Numbered from the stretch's first letter, positions 15,453 to 24,943 are shown. The stretch is 64,000 nucleotides of DNA from Oscillibacter valericigenes Sjm18-20 (GCA_000283575.1 AP012044.1:2480001-2544000), one strand, 5' to 3'. Translations and numbers: made by a program. Notes: a model not told the origin generated them from the letters alone.

Positions 15453-18104
15453 TTACTTTAATTTTTCCGCCACAAAATCGTCCACCGCGGCCAGTGCGTC
15501 ATCCAGCTTCAGCAGATTCTTGCCGCCGCCCATGGCGCAGTCAGGCTTGCCGCCGCCGGATCCGCCCGCAATGCCGGAGACCAGCTTTACCAGTTCCCCC
15601 GCCTTGATGCCTTTGGCAACAGCCTCCTTACCGCACACGGCCAGGAAGGTGATCTTATCCTCCGTGGCGCTGGCCAGCACTGCCACCACGCCCGGCTCCT
15701 TGTCCCTCAGAAAATCGCCCATCTGGCGCAGAGCGCCCGCGTCCGAGCAGGGGCGGCTGTGTGTCACGACCTTCAAACCGCCCACAGTCTTGGCGGACAT
15801 TAAAAACTGCTGTGCGTCACCCAAAGAGGCCCGCGCCTCAAATTTCTCCACCGTATGGCGCAGTTCCCGCATCTCGCTCATCATTTGCTCCGCGCGGCCA
15901 GCCAGATCGGCGGGGCTGGCCTTCATCATCTCCGCCACGTGGAACAGCATCTCCTGATTGCAGTTCATGACCTCCAAAGACGCCTTACCCACCGTGGCCT
16001 CAATCCGGCGCACTCCGGAAGCGACGCTCGCCTCGGACTTGATGCGGAAGGGGCCGACCTTGGCGGTGTTGTCCAGATGGGTGCCGCCGCAGAACTCCAT
16101 GGAGGCAAGCTTTTCGCCCTCTCCCATGGAGACCACGCGGACGGTCTTGCCGTATTTCTCTCCAAAAAGCGCCGTAGCGCCCAGCTTCTTTGCCTCCTCA
16201 ATGGGCAGTTCCTGCGTTACAATGGGAAGGCCCGCCAAAATCTCGTCGTTTACAAGCCGGTCAATCTCAGAAAGCTCCGCCGGCGTGATGGCGGAAAAGT
16301 GGGTGAAGTCAAACCGCAGCCGATCCGGCTCCACCAGAGAACCGGCCTGATGCACATGATCGCCCAGAATCTTTTGCAGCACCGCGTCCAGAAGATGGGT
16401 CGCGCTGTGGGCGCGCCGGATGGCCTGACGGCGGTTCGCATCGATGACAGCGGCAACGGTGTCTCCCGTTCTGATCTCGCCGGACTCCATCACGCCGTGG
16501 TGCAGGAACTTGCCCGCCTTGTCCTTCTGGACGTTGTTCACGGCAAACGCCGCGCCATCCAGTAAAATCTTGCCGTGGTCAGCCACCTGTCCGCCCATCT
16601 CCGCGTAAAACGGCGTCCTGTCCAGCACAATGATGCCCTCCGCACCCTTTACCATGGCGTCCCGCAGCTCTTCGTCCACCACGATGGCCAGCACCTTGCC
16701 CTCGTCTTCATTGTGATCATAACCGGTGAACACAGTGGGCGTAGCGTCCAGTCCCAGGTCGATGCCAGCCCAGGCCACGTCGCCCAAGGCCTCCCGTGCC
16801 TTTCTGGCCCGGACGCGCTGCTGCTCCATCAGATCGTCGAACCCGGCCTTGTCTACGCTCATTTCCTCTTCCTCCAGCATCTCCACCGTCAGGTCAATGG
16901 GAAAGCCGTAGGTATCGTAGAGCTTGAAAGCGTCCGCGCCGGAAAACACGGTCTCCCGCTTCTCCTTGTGGGTCGCCAGCATATCCGCATAAATTTTTAT
17001 GCCCGCATCCAGCGTCTTGAGGAAGTTCTCCTCCTCCGTACGGACCACCTTGGTGATATAGGCTTCCTTCTGCTCCACATCGGGATAAGCCACCTTATTG
17101 ACCTCCACCACCGTGGCCACCACCTTGTAAAGGAACGGCTCGTCCATCCCCAGCAGCTTTCCGTGCCGGGCGGCGCGGCGCAGCAGGCGGCGCAGAACAT
17201 AGCCCCGGCCCTCGTTGCTGGGCAGCACACCGTCGCAGATCATCATGACGGCGGACCGGATATGATCCGTGATAACCCGCAGGGAAACGTCGGTCTTGGC
17301 ACTCTCCTCATAATGAGCCCCGGTGATCTCACTGACTTTGTTGGTGATGTGCATGACGGTATCCACGTCGAACAAAGACGCCACGCCCTGACTCACAACA
17401 GCCAGACGTTCCAGGCCCATGCCGGTGTCAATGTTCTTGTTCTTCATCTCCTCGTAGTGGCACTCACCGTCGTTGACAAACTGGGAGAAGACATTGTTCC
17501 AGATCTCGATATACCGGTCGCAATCGCAGCCCACGGTACATCCCGGCTTGCCGCAGCCGTACTCTGGCCCGCGGTCGTAGTAAATCTCGGAGCAGGGGCC
17601 ACAGGGTCCGGGGCCGTGTTCCCAGAAGTTATCCTCCTTGCCGAAGCGGAAGATGCGCTCGGCAGGGATACCCATGTCCTTATTCCAGATTTCAAACGCC
17701 TCGTCGTCGTCCACGTAGATGGAGGGGTACAGCCGTTCCGGCTCCAGTCCCGCTACCTTGGTCAAAAATTCCCAGCTCATGGGAATGGCGTCCTTTTTAA
17801 AATAATCTCCGAAAGAGAAGTTGCCCAGCATCTCGAAATAGGTGCCGTGGCGGGCGGTCTTGCCGATGTTCTCGATGTCGCCGGTACGGATGCACTTCTG
17901 GCAGGTACAAACCCGGTTCCGGGGCGGCTCTTCCTCCCGGGTGAACCAGGTTTTCATAGGCGCCATACCGCTGTTGATCAGCAGAAGGCTGGGATCGTTG
18001 TGGGGAATCAGGGAGAAACTGGGCAGGCGCAGGTGGCCCTTGCTCTCAAAGTAGCTGAGAAACATCTCCCGCAGTTCATTCAGCCCATATACTGGATGTG
18101 ACAT
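15453..18104 (-). CDS. alaS: Alanine--tRNA ligase
   Basis: 883 residues. The class II catalytic core starts at MSHPVYGLNELREMFLSYFE, with GHLRLPSFSLIPHNDPSLLL. The editing domain has the zinc/active-site motif RRAHSATHLLDAVL and the distal EFCGGTHLDNT. A C-terminal DHHA1-like region ends in a glycine-rich GGSGGGKPDCAMGGG. It charges tRNA-Ala and clears Ser/Gly mischarging. I start at 18104 because GGAGG lies 8 nt upstream and homologues begin there. A T-box leader regulates it. Confidence 0.98.
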   Translation of the reverse strand: MSHPVYGLNELREMFLSYFESKGHLRLPSFSLIPHNDPSLLLINSGMAPMKTWFTREEEPPRNRVCTCQKCIRTGDIENIGKTARHGTYFEMLGNFSFGDYFKKDAIPMSWEFLTKVAGLEPERLYPSIYVDDDEAFEIWNKDMGIPAERIFRFGKEDNFWEHGPGPCGPCSEIYYDRGPEYGCGKPGCTVGCDCDRYIEIWNNVFSQFVNDGECHYEEMKNKNIDTGMGLERLAVVSQGVASLFDVDTVMHITNKVSEITGAHYEESAKTDVSLRVITDHIRSAVMMICDGVLPSNEGRGYVLRRLLRRAARHGKLLGMDEPFLYKVVATVVEVNKVAYPDVEQKEAYITKVVRTEEENFLKTLDAGIKIYADMLATHKEKRETVFSGADAFKLYDTYGFPIDLTVEMLEEEEMSVDKAGFDDLMEQQRVRARKAREALGDVAWAGIDLGLDATPTVFTGYDHNEDEGKVLAIVVDEELRDAMVKGAEGIIVLDRTPFYAEMGGQVADHGKILLDGAAFAVNNVQKDKAGKFLHHGVMESGEIRTGDTVAAVIDANRRQAIRRAHSATHLLDAVLQKILGDHVHQAGSLVEPDRLRFDFTHFSAITPAELSEIDRLVNDEILAGLPIVTQELPIEEAKKLGATALFGEKYGKTVRVVSMGEGEKLASMEFCGGTHLDNTAKVGPFRIKSEASVASGVRRIEATVGKASLEVMNCNQEMLFHVAEMMKASPADLAGRAEQMMSEMRELRHTVEKFEARASLGDAQQFLMSAKTVGGLKVVTHSRPCSDAGALRQMGDFLRDKEPGVVAVLASATEDKITFLAVCGKEAVAKGIKAGELVKLVSGIAGGSGGGKPDCAMGGGKNLLKLDDALAAVDDFVAEKLK

Positions 18105-18129
18105 TTCGTTTTCCTCCGTCTTTCTCAAT

Positions 18130-18377
18130 TTTGCGGTACAAAAAGAAAACGCCCCGCCCCGGCATAGGGGCGAAGCGACGCTTCACGGTACCACCCTAAT
18201 TATCCCCTCCCGGGGCATCTTAGCCATCCTGTATCGGGGATGAGCCGCCCCGTTCAACGCGGGATGCTCGGGAGTGGCTGCTCTGCGGCGTATACCAAGG
18301 GGCTTTCACCGTCTCCCCTCTCGCTTCGGCCCGCCCGCATGCTGGCTCCGTCGTGGCGTTTTTTAGATTACCTTGCT
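18130..18377 (-). promoter_or_regulatory. T-box leader of alaS
   Basis: On the minus strand the leader contains the T-box core agggtggtaccgtg (complement of 18184-18197). It is followed by a competing GC-rich terminator stem near 18145-18175, with a short T run just before the alaS start. An extended stem region lies upstream. Uncharged tRNA-Ala would stabilise the antiterminator and raise alaS expression. I did not place the specifier codon with certainty. Confidence 0.9.
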
Positions 18378-18405
18378 ATTTTAGCACACTTTTTTGCAAT
18401 GTCAA
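18378..18405 (-). promoter_or_regulatory. Sigma-70 promoter of the alaS T-box transcript
   Basis: Minus-strand TTGACA (18405-18400), 16 nt, TAAAAT (18383-18378), just ahead of the leader. Confidence 0.8.
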
Positions 18406-18514
18406 TGGGATTTTACGGAGAGGCCGGAGCCGCGGCCAACAACCCTCTCCAAAACTCGCCGGTGTTTTTTTCCTCAGCGCGACAACAGGTTTCACCTCCC
18501 CGGCGTTAAAAATC

Positions 18515-19306
18515 TTACAGGACCCAATTTAAAACGAACGTTATGATTCCCCGCAGCGGTCCCCACAGGTTTTCAAGCTCCGGCCTCAGGAAATCCATCA
18601 CCTGCACCGCTGTGGTGGCGGAATCCGCCAGCAGCATCCGGTTTCCCTTGGCGTTTAGCCCCACGGCAGCGGCAGCCTTCGCCGCAGCGCCCACCGCCAC
18701 GCATAGTCCCTGGGCCGCAGCGCCCACGGCGTAAACTCCCAGCGCGGACGCGCCCACCGCCAGATAGCCGATAGCCACCGCCCCGAAGGCCACCGCGCCG
18801 ATCGACACCATTCCCAGCGCCATTCCGCCCAGCGCGATCATTCCTATGGGCAGCAGTCCGGCGGAGATCATACCTATGCTGATCACGCCCACGGAAAAAT
18901 TACCTACGGCGACGATTCCCACCGCCAGTGTCTCCCGGCAAGAGTTGCGGCCATGTCCAAAGCGGACGGACAGCAGCGGCAGGCCAAAAATTTTTCGGCG
19001 GCTGGTATAGCTGTAAACACGGTTTCGGTTCGCCAGCGCGTCCACCTTTTTCTCCAGCCGCGCGGCGGCATCTCCGCTCAATGCCGGATTCGCCGTCTCC
19101 TGCTCCTCCACGTAATCCTTCAGAAGGTAATCCAGACTCACCTGAAACAGTTCCGACAAAGCCGTCAGCTTGCCAAGCTCCGGCATGGCCGCGCCGGATT
19201 CCCACTTGCTGACGGACTGCCGCGTCACATCCAGCCGGTCGGCAAGCTGCTCCTGACTCATACCCTGCCGCCGGCGAAGCTTTGCCAGTTTCTCCGAAAA
19301 TGTCAT
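18515..19306 (-). CDS. XRE-family regulator fused to a pentapeptide-repeat domain
   Basis: 263 residues. Residues ~1-62 are an HTH_3 domain (GMSQEQLADRLDVTRQSVSK). A charged linker follows. From ~128 to ~200 there are about 15 consecutive five-residue repeats of the form A/S-V/I-G-x-x (AVGIV AVGNF SVGVI SIGMI), as expected for a right-handed quadrilateral beta helix. A hydrophobic tail ends in FVLNWVL. The domain may sense a ligand, oligomerise or sit at the membrane. I use the ATG at 19306; upstream in-frame codons look non-coding. Confidence 0.82.
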   Translation of the reverse strand: MTFSEKLAKLRRRQGMSQEQLADRLDVTRQSVSKWESGAAMPELGKLTALSELFQVSLDYLLKDYVEEQETANPALSGDAAARLEKKVDALANRNRVYSYTSRRKIFGLPLLSVRFGHGRNSCRETLAVGIVAVGNFSVGVISIGMISAGLLPIGMIALGGMALGMVSIGAVAFGAVAIGYLAVGASALGVYAVGAAAQGLCVAVGAAAKAAAAVGLNAKGNRMLLADSATTAVQVMDFLRPELENLWGPLRGIITFVLNWVL

Positions 19307-19463
19307 ATTGATTCCCACTTTCCATACCGCCCCATGGGGCGAAGCTGCCGTCAGCATACCGAATCTTTGGCTCCACGGCAAGAACGCGGCGGTTGGAATT
19401 TTGTCAACCGTCGGTTGCATACCCTGCGCCCCAACGGTTCTCTCCATTCAGATTCTAAAGTCC

Positions 19464-19556
19464 CTATCTCAAAAAAGGCACTACCAACGATGCCAGCAGT
19501 GAAAACACCAGCAGGAAGACAATCAAAATCGCCACAATGCGGGTTCCTTTATTCAT
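19464..19556 (-). CDS. 30-residue single-pass membrane miniprotein
   Basis: MNKGTRIVAILIVFLLVFSL then LASLVVPFLR: a basic start followed by one hydrophobic helix. The ATG overlaps the stop of the DUF951 gene (ATGA), so it is translationally coupled to a conserved gene, which supports it being real. The pattern recalls Prli42-type or DUF4044-type miniproteins of Firmicutes, but the family is not established here. It would sit in the cytoplasmic membrane. Confidence 0.65.
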   Translation of the reverse strand: MNKGTRIVAILIVFLLVFSLLASLVVPFLR

Positions 19557-19747
19557 TGGTTCTTTTCCTCCTCCGTCAGAATTTTTCGTATACTCTTTTC
19601 CGCCCGGCTCCGGGGAAGCATCAGCTCATGTCCGCAGCCAAGGCATTTCAGCTTAATATCCATGCCGACCCGCAGAATTTCCCAGCGCTTGCTGCCGCAG
19701 GGATGCTGCTTTTTCAGCTCTACCTGGTCGTGAAGATGCAAGTCCAT
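19553..19747 (-). CDS. DUF951 family protein
   Basis: 64 residues. MDLHLHDQVELKKQHPCGSK and RWEILRVGMDIKLKCLGCGH followed by LMLPRSRAEK are a close match to DUF951, a small Firmicutes protein with a CxxCG zinc-like motif, often beside S1-domain proteins or translation genes. AGGAGG lies before the ATG at 19747; the longer frame upstream is not coding. Here it faces a divergent S1-domain gene. Function unknown. Confidence 0.92.
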   Translation of the reverse strand: MDLHLHDQVELKKQHPCGSKRWEILRVGMDIKLKCLGCGHELMLPRSRAEKSIRKILTEEEKNQ

Positions 19748-19842
19748 AATATTCCTCCTGTCAATCCTCCGTCGGAAATCGCATATAGTGGCACAGATGC
19801 TGAATTTGATGCCGCGCTGTGCGGCGGATGGAGAGAATTGCC

Positions 19843-20778
19843 ATGCCGGAAAATAAAATTTATCTGCCGGAGGGCCTGCGCCCCTGTGCCTCCCTGAACC
19901 TCGCCCTGCTGCGAGAATCCCTGGACCAAAACACGATTTTGGAAGCTCCCGTGGAACGGTGCGATGGATCGCGGACACTCCACATCTCACTGGGCCCTGC
20001 GGAGGGGCTGATTCCCCGGGAGGAGGCCATCTCCCCCTGGATCAGCGGCGCCGACCGGGACATCGCGCTTTTATCCCTGGTTGGCAAGCCGGTCTGCTTT
20101 ACAGTTACAAGCCTCACCGCCGACGAAAAAGGCGCGCCCCATGCTCTGCTCTCCCGCAGAGCCGTGCAGGAAAAGGCTATGGATCACCTGTTGGAAACGC
20201 TGGAGCCGGGGATGCTCCTCACCTGCCGAGTCACTCATATGGAGTCCTTCGGTGCGTTCGTGGACATCGGCTGCGGAATCATCTCCATGCTGCCGATCGA
20301 GCGTATTTCCGTATCCCGCATCCCCCATCCGGCGGTGCGTTTCCGCACCGGGCAGAAAATTCTGGCCGCAGTGCTGTCCATCGACCGGGAGAATCGCCGG
20401 ATCACTATGACCCACCGGGAACTGCTGGGCACCTGGATGGAAAACGCCAGTTACTTTTCTCCCGGCGAGACCGTGCAGGGCATTGTCCGTTCCATTCGGG
20501 AATACGGGGCCTTTGTGGAATTGGCGCCCAACCTCTCGGGTCTTGCCGACCTGAAGGACGGCGTGACGGAGGGGGACCGGGTCTCAGTCTATATCCGCTC
20601 CATCCGGCCGGAGCACATGAAGGTTAAGCTCCAGATCATCCAGAGACTGCCCCCCCTGCTCTATCCCGCGCCATTGCGCTATCAGATCACGGATGGGAAA
20701 CTGGACCGCTGGGTCTATTCCCCTCCCGGCTATGAAAAACCGCCCGTGGTCACGGATTTCACTGGCTCTTGCCCTTGA
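19843..20778 (+). CDS. S1 RNA-binding domain protein
   Basis: 311 residues. Two S1 domains are visible: GMLLTCRVTHMESFGAFVDI (to ~190) and GETVQGIVRSIREYGAFVEL (to ~285). The N-terminal part resembles the degenerate first S1 of Clostridia S1-like proteins (LHISLGPAEGLIPREEA). It binds RNA and probably associates with ribosomes. GGAG lies 9 nt before the ATG at 19843. Its 3' end overlaps the convergent rarA by 20 bp. Confidence 0.9.
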   Translation: MPENKIYLPEGLRPCASLNLALLRESLDQNTILEAPVERCDGSRTLHISLGPAEGLIPREEAISPWISGADRDIALLSLVGKPVCFTVTSLTADEKGAPHALLSRRAVQEKAMDHLLETLEPGMLLTCRVTHMESFGAFVDIGCGIISMLPIERISVSRIPHPAVRFRTGQKILAAVLSIDRENRRITMTHRELLGTWMENASYFSPGETVQGIVRSIREYGAFVELAPNLSGLADLKDGVTEGDRVSVYIRSIRPEHMKVKLQIIQRLPPLLYPAPLRYQITDGKLDRWVYSPPGYEKPPVVTDFTGSCP

Positions 20779-22033
20779 GCTCCTCCCAGTACCGCCGGGC
20801 AGCCTTTTCGGTCTTGTTTTCGCCATACTCATAATATCGAGCATTTTTCAGGGCGTCGGGTAAATACTGCTGCTCCACCCAATGTCCCGGGTAATTGTGA
20901 GGGTATTTGTAATTCTGCCGGTTATCAAATCCGGTGGTATCCGCGTGGACATTCTGGAGCTGGCGGGGAATGTCGCCCGTCCGCCCCGCTCTCAGATCCG
21001 CCCGAGCCGCGTTGATGGCGTTGTGGGCGGAATTGGATTTTGGAGCGGTTGCCAGCAAGATCGCGGCTTCCGCAAGAGGAAGCTGCGCTTCCGGCAGCCC
21101 CAGTTGCACCGCCGCGTCCACGCAGGCCTTTGTCACCACCATGGCCATGGGATAGGCAAGGCCGATGTCCTCCGCCGCGATCACCAGAAGCCTCCGGCAG
21201 GGGGACAACAGGTCGCCCGCCTCCAGCAGCCGTCCCAGATAGTGGACCGCCGCGTCCGGGTCACTGCCCCGGATGGACTTTTGGAGCGCCGACAGAATGT
21301 CGTAGTGTGCGTCACCCTCCCGGTCATAGCGCATGGCGCTGCGCTGTGATACCTGTGAAGCATCTTCCCTTGTCAGCTTCAGTTTTCCGCTTTTGTTGGG
21401 CCGCGCTGCCTGACAGAGAAGCTCCACGGCGTTGATGGCCTTGCGCACATCGCCGCCGCAAGCGGTTGCGATGTCCAGCGGCACATCCTTTTCCCAGGAA
21501 AGGGGCAGCTCCTGCCGCTTCTTCTCGATTTCCAGCGCCCGCTCCACAGCGGGCAGGATTTCCTTCGGAGGCACGGATTTAAACTCAAATACCGTACTGC
21601 GGGAAAGCAGCGCTCCGTAAACGTAAAAATACGGGTTCTCCGTAGTAGATGCAATCAGGGTGATTTGTCCGTTTTCCATGAACTCCAGCAGGCTTTGCTG
21701 CTGCTTTTTATTGAAATACTGGATCTCGTCCAGATACAGCAAAATGCCTCCGGGAGCCAGAAGCGTCCCCACGTTGGCAATGATGTCCTTCACATCCTGT
21801 AAAGTCGCGCTGGTTGCGTTCAGGCGGTACAACGTCTTTTGGGTCCTCTCGGCAACGATGTTGGCAACGGTGGTCTTACCGGTCCCGGAGGGACCGTAAA
21901 ACACCATATTGGCGGAGGTTCCGCTTTCAATCAGGCGGCGGAGCACCGCGCCGGGGGCCAGGAGGTGTTTTTGTCCCACCACCTCGTCCAGTGTCCTGGG
22001 GCGTATTTCATCTGCCAATGGGCGCTGCTGCAC
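20759..22033 (-). CDS. rarA: Replication-associated recombination protein A (RarA/MgsA AAA+)
   Basis: 424 residues. Walker A GPSGTGKTTVANIV, Walker B ILLYLDEIQYF, sensor 1 ASTTENPYF and a C-terminal tetramerisation region ending in YKYPHNYPGHWVEQQYLPD, which is diagnostic for RarA. It acts at stalled replication forks. It starts at a GTG with GGGAGGGAG upstream. The convergent S1 gene overlaps it by 20 bp, an unusually tight gene end. Confidence 0.97.
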   Translation of the reverse strand: MQQRPLADEIRPRTLDEVVGQKHLLAPGAVLRRLIESGTSANMVFYGPSGTGKTTVANIVAERTQKTLYRLNATSATLQDVKDIIANVGTLLAPGGILLYLDEIQYFNKKQQQSLLEFMENGQITLIASTTENPYFYVYGALLSRSTVFEFKSVPPKEILPAVERALEIEKKRQELPLSWEKDVPLDIATACGGDVRKAINAVELLCQAARPNKSGKLKLTREDASQVSQRSAMRYDREGDAHYDILSALQKSIRGSDPDAAVHYLGRLLEAGDLLSPCRRLLVIAAEDIGLAYPMAMVVTKACVDAAVQLGLPEAQLPLAEAAILLATAPKSNSAHNAINAARADLRAGRTGDIPRQLQNVHADTTGFDNRQNYKYPHNYPGHWVEQQYLPDALKNARYYEYGENKTEKAARRYWEELKGKSQ

Positions 22034-22610
22034 GGCACTCCCTCCCTTTTAAAACCGCTGCGCGGCTCTGCTGCCGTTCATTTTCTTAACATACCACACG
22101 CGGCGGTAAATTGCAAGATTCCTACGGTGGCAGCGGGCAGATGTGCGTGCAAAATCATGCTGAACAGGCCCTTTTCAGCGGAACGAGGTTTTCTGCTTTC
22201 CCTTCATCTTTCACTTGCGAACATTTAAATATGGTCGAAAAGCTTTGATTTCAAACGGTTCTTTCGTTCCTCCGATCTAAAACCTCCGGCGCTTGTTCTA
22301 CAGGTGCCGGAGGCATTTTACTGTCCCCCAAAAAAGCAGTAGCTAAAGTATCTATCTGGCAACTCACTTGCCGAATACTTTGTTTTTATCTTCCGTAGCC
22401 ATCTGTACTTGACGATTTTAAAAGTTTTTCCGAAACTCCTGCTGGATGTCGTATGATAAACCAGTATTCTGCTCATGAGCCCTCAATTTATTTTTACAAC
22501 TTTTTTATATTGACATTCAAACGATTCGCTTGGCAATACAAGAATGAATTACTATGTCATATTGATTTGGCTTCGGACATACTATATTGGGATTGAAAAG
22601 AGGTGTCAGC
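22034..22610. other. Intergenic region, 577 bp, one hairpin
   Basis: No supported gene apart from the small one starting at 22611. cctccggc...gccggagg (about 22287-22316) forms an 8-bp stem followed by CATTTTAC, a weak terminator-like element. The right half (22380-22600) is AT-rich and should hold the promoter of the small gene. Confidence 0.5.
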
Positions 22611-22781
22611 ATGACTTATGTAAATCCAAGAATCAGAGCAAAATTTGATTCTTTATCTTCTGAACTTAAAAAAGAAATCTGGTCGCTTAACGTCTCTTTG
22701 AACAGCATCAGTGATTTGGTCGTTGCGCTCCAAGGTATCATTGATAATGCGGAAACCTCAAAAATCGTCAGCATGACATAG
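22611..22781 (+). CDS. Small protein, 56 residues, unrecognised
   Basis: MTYVNPRIRAKFDSLSSELK then KEIWSLNVSLNSISDLVVAL. Helical, no membrane segment, no cysteines. An AGAGGTG ribosome binding site precedes the ATG at 22611, and a terminator follows the gene. The arrangement (xPRIRxKFDSLSxELxxEI, then a leucine-rich helix) looks like short proteins frequent in gut Clostridia, but I cannot name a family. Confidence 0.5.
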   Translation: MTYVNPRIRAKFDSLSSELKKEIWSLNVSLNSISDLVVALQGIIDNAETSKIVSMT

Positions 22782-22867
22782 GTAAAAATTGTATAAATTT
22801 TGTAAGGCAAGTCATACCTTTCAACGTACTTTGCACAACCGCTTGTAAAGAACTCGTAGAAATCATT

Positions 22868-22904
22868 CAGCCGCTGCCCGTTTCCGGGCCGCGGCTGTTT
22901 TTTT
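22868..22904 (+). terminator. Terminator between the small gene and lrp
   Basis: cagccgc-t-gcccg-tttc-cgggc-c-gcggctg followed by seven T. It terminates the plus-strand small gene. Confidence 0.75.
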
Positions 22905-22915
22905 AATTTTGCGCT

Positions 22916-23347
22916 CTATGTGCCACCAAACGCATACGGGATCGGCGTGGACATGACGATCAGTGTCTGGGTTCTTCCGAACTTCTGAAGCGTCTTCACC
23001 ATCCGCTCCAGCTCGCCGGTGTTTCGGAATGCGGCAAAAATGCTCATGGAAAACGCTCCGGTGACATGGTGCATCCATTGCACACCCTCCAGTTTTCGCA
23101 CACATTCGATAAATGCGTCCTGACGCTCCGGTGGGAGCGTCACATTGATAATGGCCCGCACATTTTCCTCCAGCTTCCGTGTATTGACAATGGCGGTATA
23201 GCCGGTAATAACGCCGCTCTCCTCCAGCTTACGGATACGCTCCGCAATAGCCGGAGGCGTCAGCGGCACGGTCTCCGCAATTTTTTTCAAAGACATTCTG
23301 CCGTTTTTTTGAAGGCATTGCAAAATTCTGCGGTCAATATCGTCCAT
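22916..23347 (-). CDS. Lrp/AsnC family transcriptional regulator
   Basis: 143 residues from MDDIDRRILQCLQKNGRMSL. HTH: LKKIAETVPLTPPAIAERIRKLEESGVITGY. The RAM ligand-binding domain follows (RAIINVTLPPERQDAF ... VTGAFSMSIFAAFRNTGELE). Such proteins sense amino acids. It is divergent from the carboxyltransferase gene and likely controls it. AAAGGAGG lies before the ATG at 23347. Confidence 0.93.
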   Translation of the reverse strand: MDDIDRRILQCLQKNGRMSLKKIAETVPLTPPAIAERIRKLEESGVITGYTAIVNTRKLEENVRAIINVTLPPERQDAFIECVRKLEGVQWMHHVTGAFSMSIFAAFRNTGELERMVKTLQKFGRTQTLIVMSTPIPYAFGGT

Positions 23348-23471
23348 GGAAGTCCTCCTTTGTTTTCTTTTTCCGCGCTTTGAATAAATTATCAAGTATA
23401 CGATTACAATTTTCTTTATTAAGCAGAAAAGCGAGGAAATACTTTCCTTTTCATTGAATTTGCCTCCGTAG

Positions 23472-23500
23472 TTGCTTTCATGAATTAAGTATATTATAAA
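23472..23500 (+). promoter_or_regulatory. Candidate promoter of the carboxyltransferase gene
   Basis: TTGCTT (23472-23477), 17 nt, TATAAA (23495-23500), in the AT-rich gap next to the divergent lrp. Confidence 0.5.
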
Positions 23501-23581
23501 TAAATCATAAGCGCAACCGTGAATTTTTTATGCAAATTTCCCAAATATGGTGCAGCAAATTTAGAAATGGAGAGAACAAAT

Positions 23582-24943
23582 ATGAAATTTCTGAGCGGTA
23601 AGCCTCTTCTCATTACGGATACGACCTTGCGGGACGCTCATCAGTCTCAGGCCGCCACACGGATGCGGCTCCGGGATATGCTGCCCGCCTGTGAACTTCT
23701 GGACTCAATCGGGTTTTACTCGCTGGAATGCTGGGGCGGTGCAACCTTTGACGCATGTATGCGCTATCTGGACGAGGACCCGTGGGAACGACTCCGCGCA
23801 CTGCGCCGTCATCTGCCCCACACAAGGCTGCAAATGCTGTTCCGGGGGCAGAGCATTTTGGGCTACCGGAACTACGCCGACGACGTGGTGGACTCTTTCT
23901 GCGCAAAATCCATAGAAAACGGTATCGACATCGTCCGGGTTTTTGATGCTCTGAACGACGTACGGAATCTGGAACAGGCTGTCCGCTCCGTGAAAAAATA
24001 CGGCGGGCTTGCGGAAGCCGCCGTCTCTTACACGGTCTCCCCCATCCACGACGAGGCGTATTTCGTCCGCCTGGCCCAGGAGCTCGCGCAGATGGGCGCA
24101 GACTCCATCTGCGTCAAGGACATGGCGAACCTGCTGTCCCCCGTGGCCGCCTATTCCCTGATAAAACGACTGAAGGAGACCGTCGCTCTTCCCATACACC
24201 TGCACACCCATGATTCCGCAGGGACCGGCTCCATGGTAAATCTGATGGCGGCATTCGCCGGAGCGGACATCGTAGACACCGCCCTGTCCCCTCTGGCGGG
24301 CGGAACCTCCCAACCCGCCACAGAGTCCATGGTTTCCGCGCTGCGGGATACACCCCGGGATACCGGACTGGACCTCACCCGTCTGGGCGCGGCGGCGGCG
24401 CACTTCCGAACCGTGGCAAATTCTCTGGAGGAGGAGGGTTTTCTGGACCCCCGCGTCCTTCGGGTGGACGCCAACGCCCTGCTCTGGCAGGTTCCCGGCG
24501 GGATGCTGTCCAATCTCATCGCCCAGCTTCGCCAAATGGGGCGGGAGGACCTGTATGAAACGGTTCTGGCGGAAATTCCAAACGTCCGCCGGGATTTCGG
24601 TTATCCTCCGCTGGTGACTCCCTCCAGTCAGATTATCGGCTCTCAGGCCGTTTTGAATGTCATCACGGGGAAGCGCTACCAGATGTTCTCCAGGGAATCC
24701 AAAGCCATGCTGAAGGGGGAATACGGAAGACTTCCCGGCGAGGTCAATCCGGAGGTTCTGCAAAAAGCCGGCATCCGGGAGGCGGACCGCATCACCTGCC
24801 GTCCGGCCGACCTTCTTAAGCCAGAGCTGCCTGAAAATCGGGAAAAATACGGGAATCTGGCCCAGAGCGAGGAGGATGTACTCTCCCTGACTCTGTTTCC
24901 TCAGGTGGCGGAGGAATTTCTTTCCAAGCGGCAAAAAACGTGA
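23582..24943 (+). CDS. Carboxyltransferase subunit (OadA / PycB type) without a biotin domain
   Basis: 453 residues. The DRE-TIM barrel starts LLITDTTLRDAHQSQAATRM, with the metal-binding LHTHDSAGTGSM and VFDALNDVRN. The conserved PYC/OADA helical domain follows (GMLSNLIAQLRQMG). Full OadA proteins have ~590 residues with a C-terminal biotin lysine (MKM); this one ends without it, like the 5S transcarboxylase or split systems. It transfers CO2 between oxaloacetate/pyruvate and biotin carried by a separate protein that is not in this window. Lrp is divergent; nhaC follows after a long leader. Confidence 0.9.
   Translation: MKFLSGKPLLITDTTLRDAHQSQAATRMRLRDMLPACELLDSIGFYSLECWGGATFDACMRYLDEDPWERLRALRRHLPHTRLQMLFRGQSILGYRNYADDVVDSFCAKSIENGIDIVRVFDALNDVRNLEQAVRSVKKYGGLAEAAVSYTVSPIHDEAYFVRLAQELAQMGADSICVKDMANLLSPVAAYSLIKRLKETVALPIHLHTHDSAGTGSMVNLMAAFAGADIVDTALSPLAGGTSQPATESMVSALRDTPRDTGLDLTRLGAAAAHFRTVANSLEEEGFLDPRVLRVDANALLWQVPGGMLSNLIAQLRQMGREDLYETVLAEIPNVRRDFGYPPLVTPSSQIIGSQAVLNVITGKRYQMFSRESKAMLKGEYGRLPGEVNPEVLQKAGIREADRITCRPADLLKPELPENREKYGNLAQSEEDVLSLTLFPQVAEEFLSKRQKT

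Noticed and set aside
15855..18101. Long plus-strand frames opposite alaS
   Set aside because: They are shadows of the well-conserved alanyl-tRNA synthetase gene.
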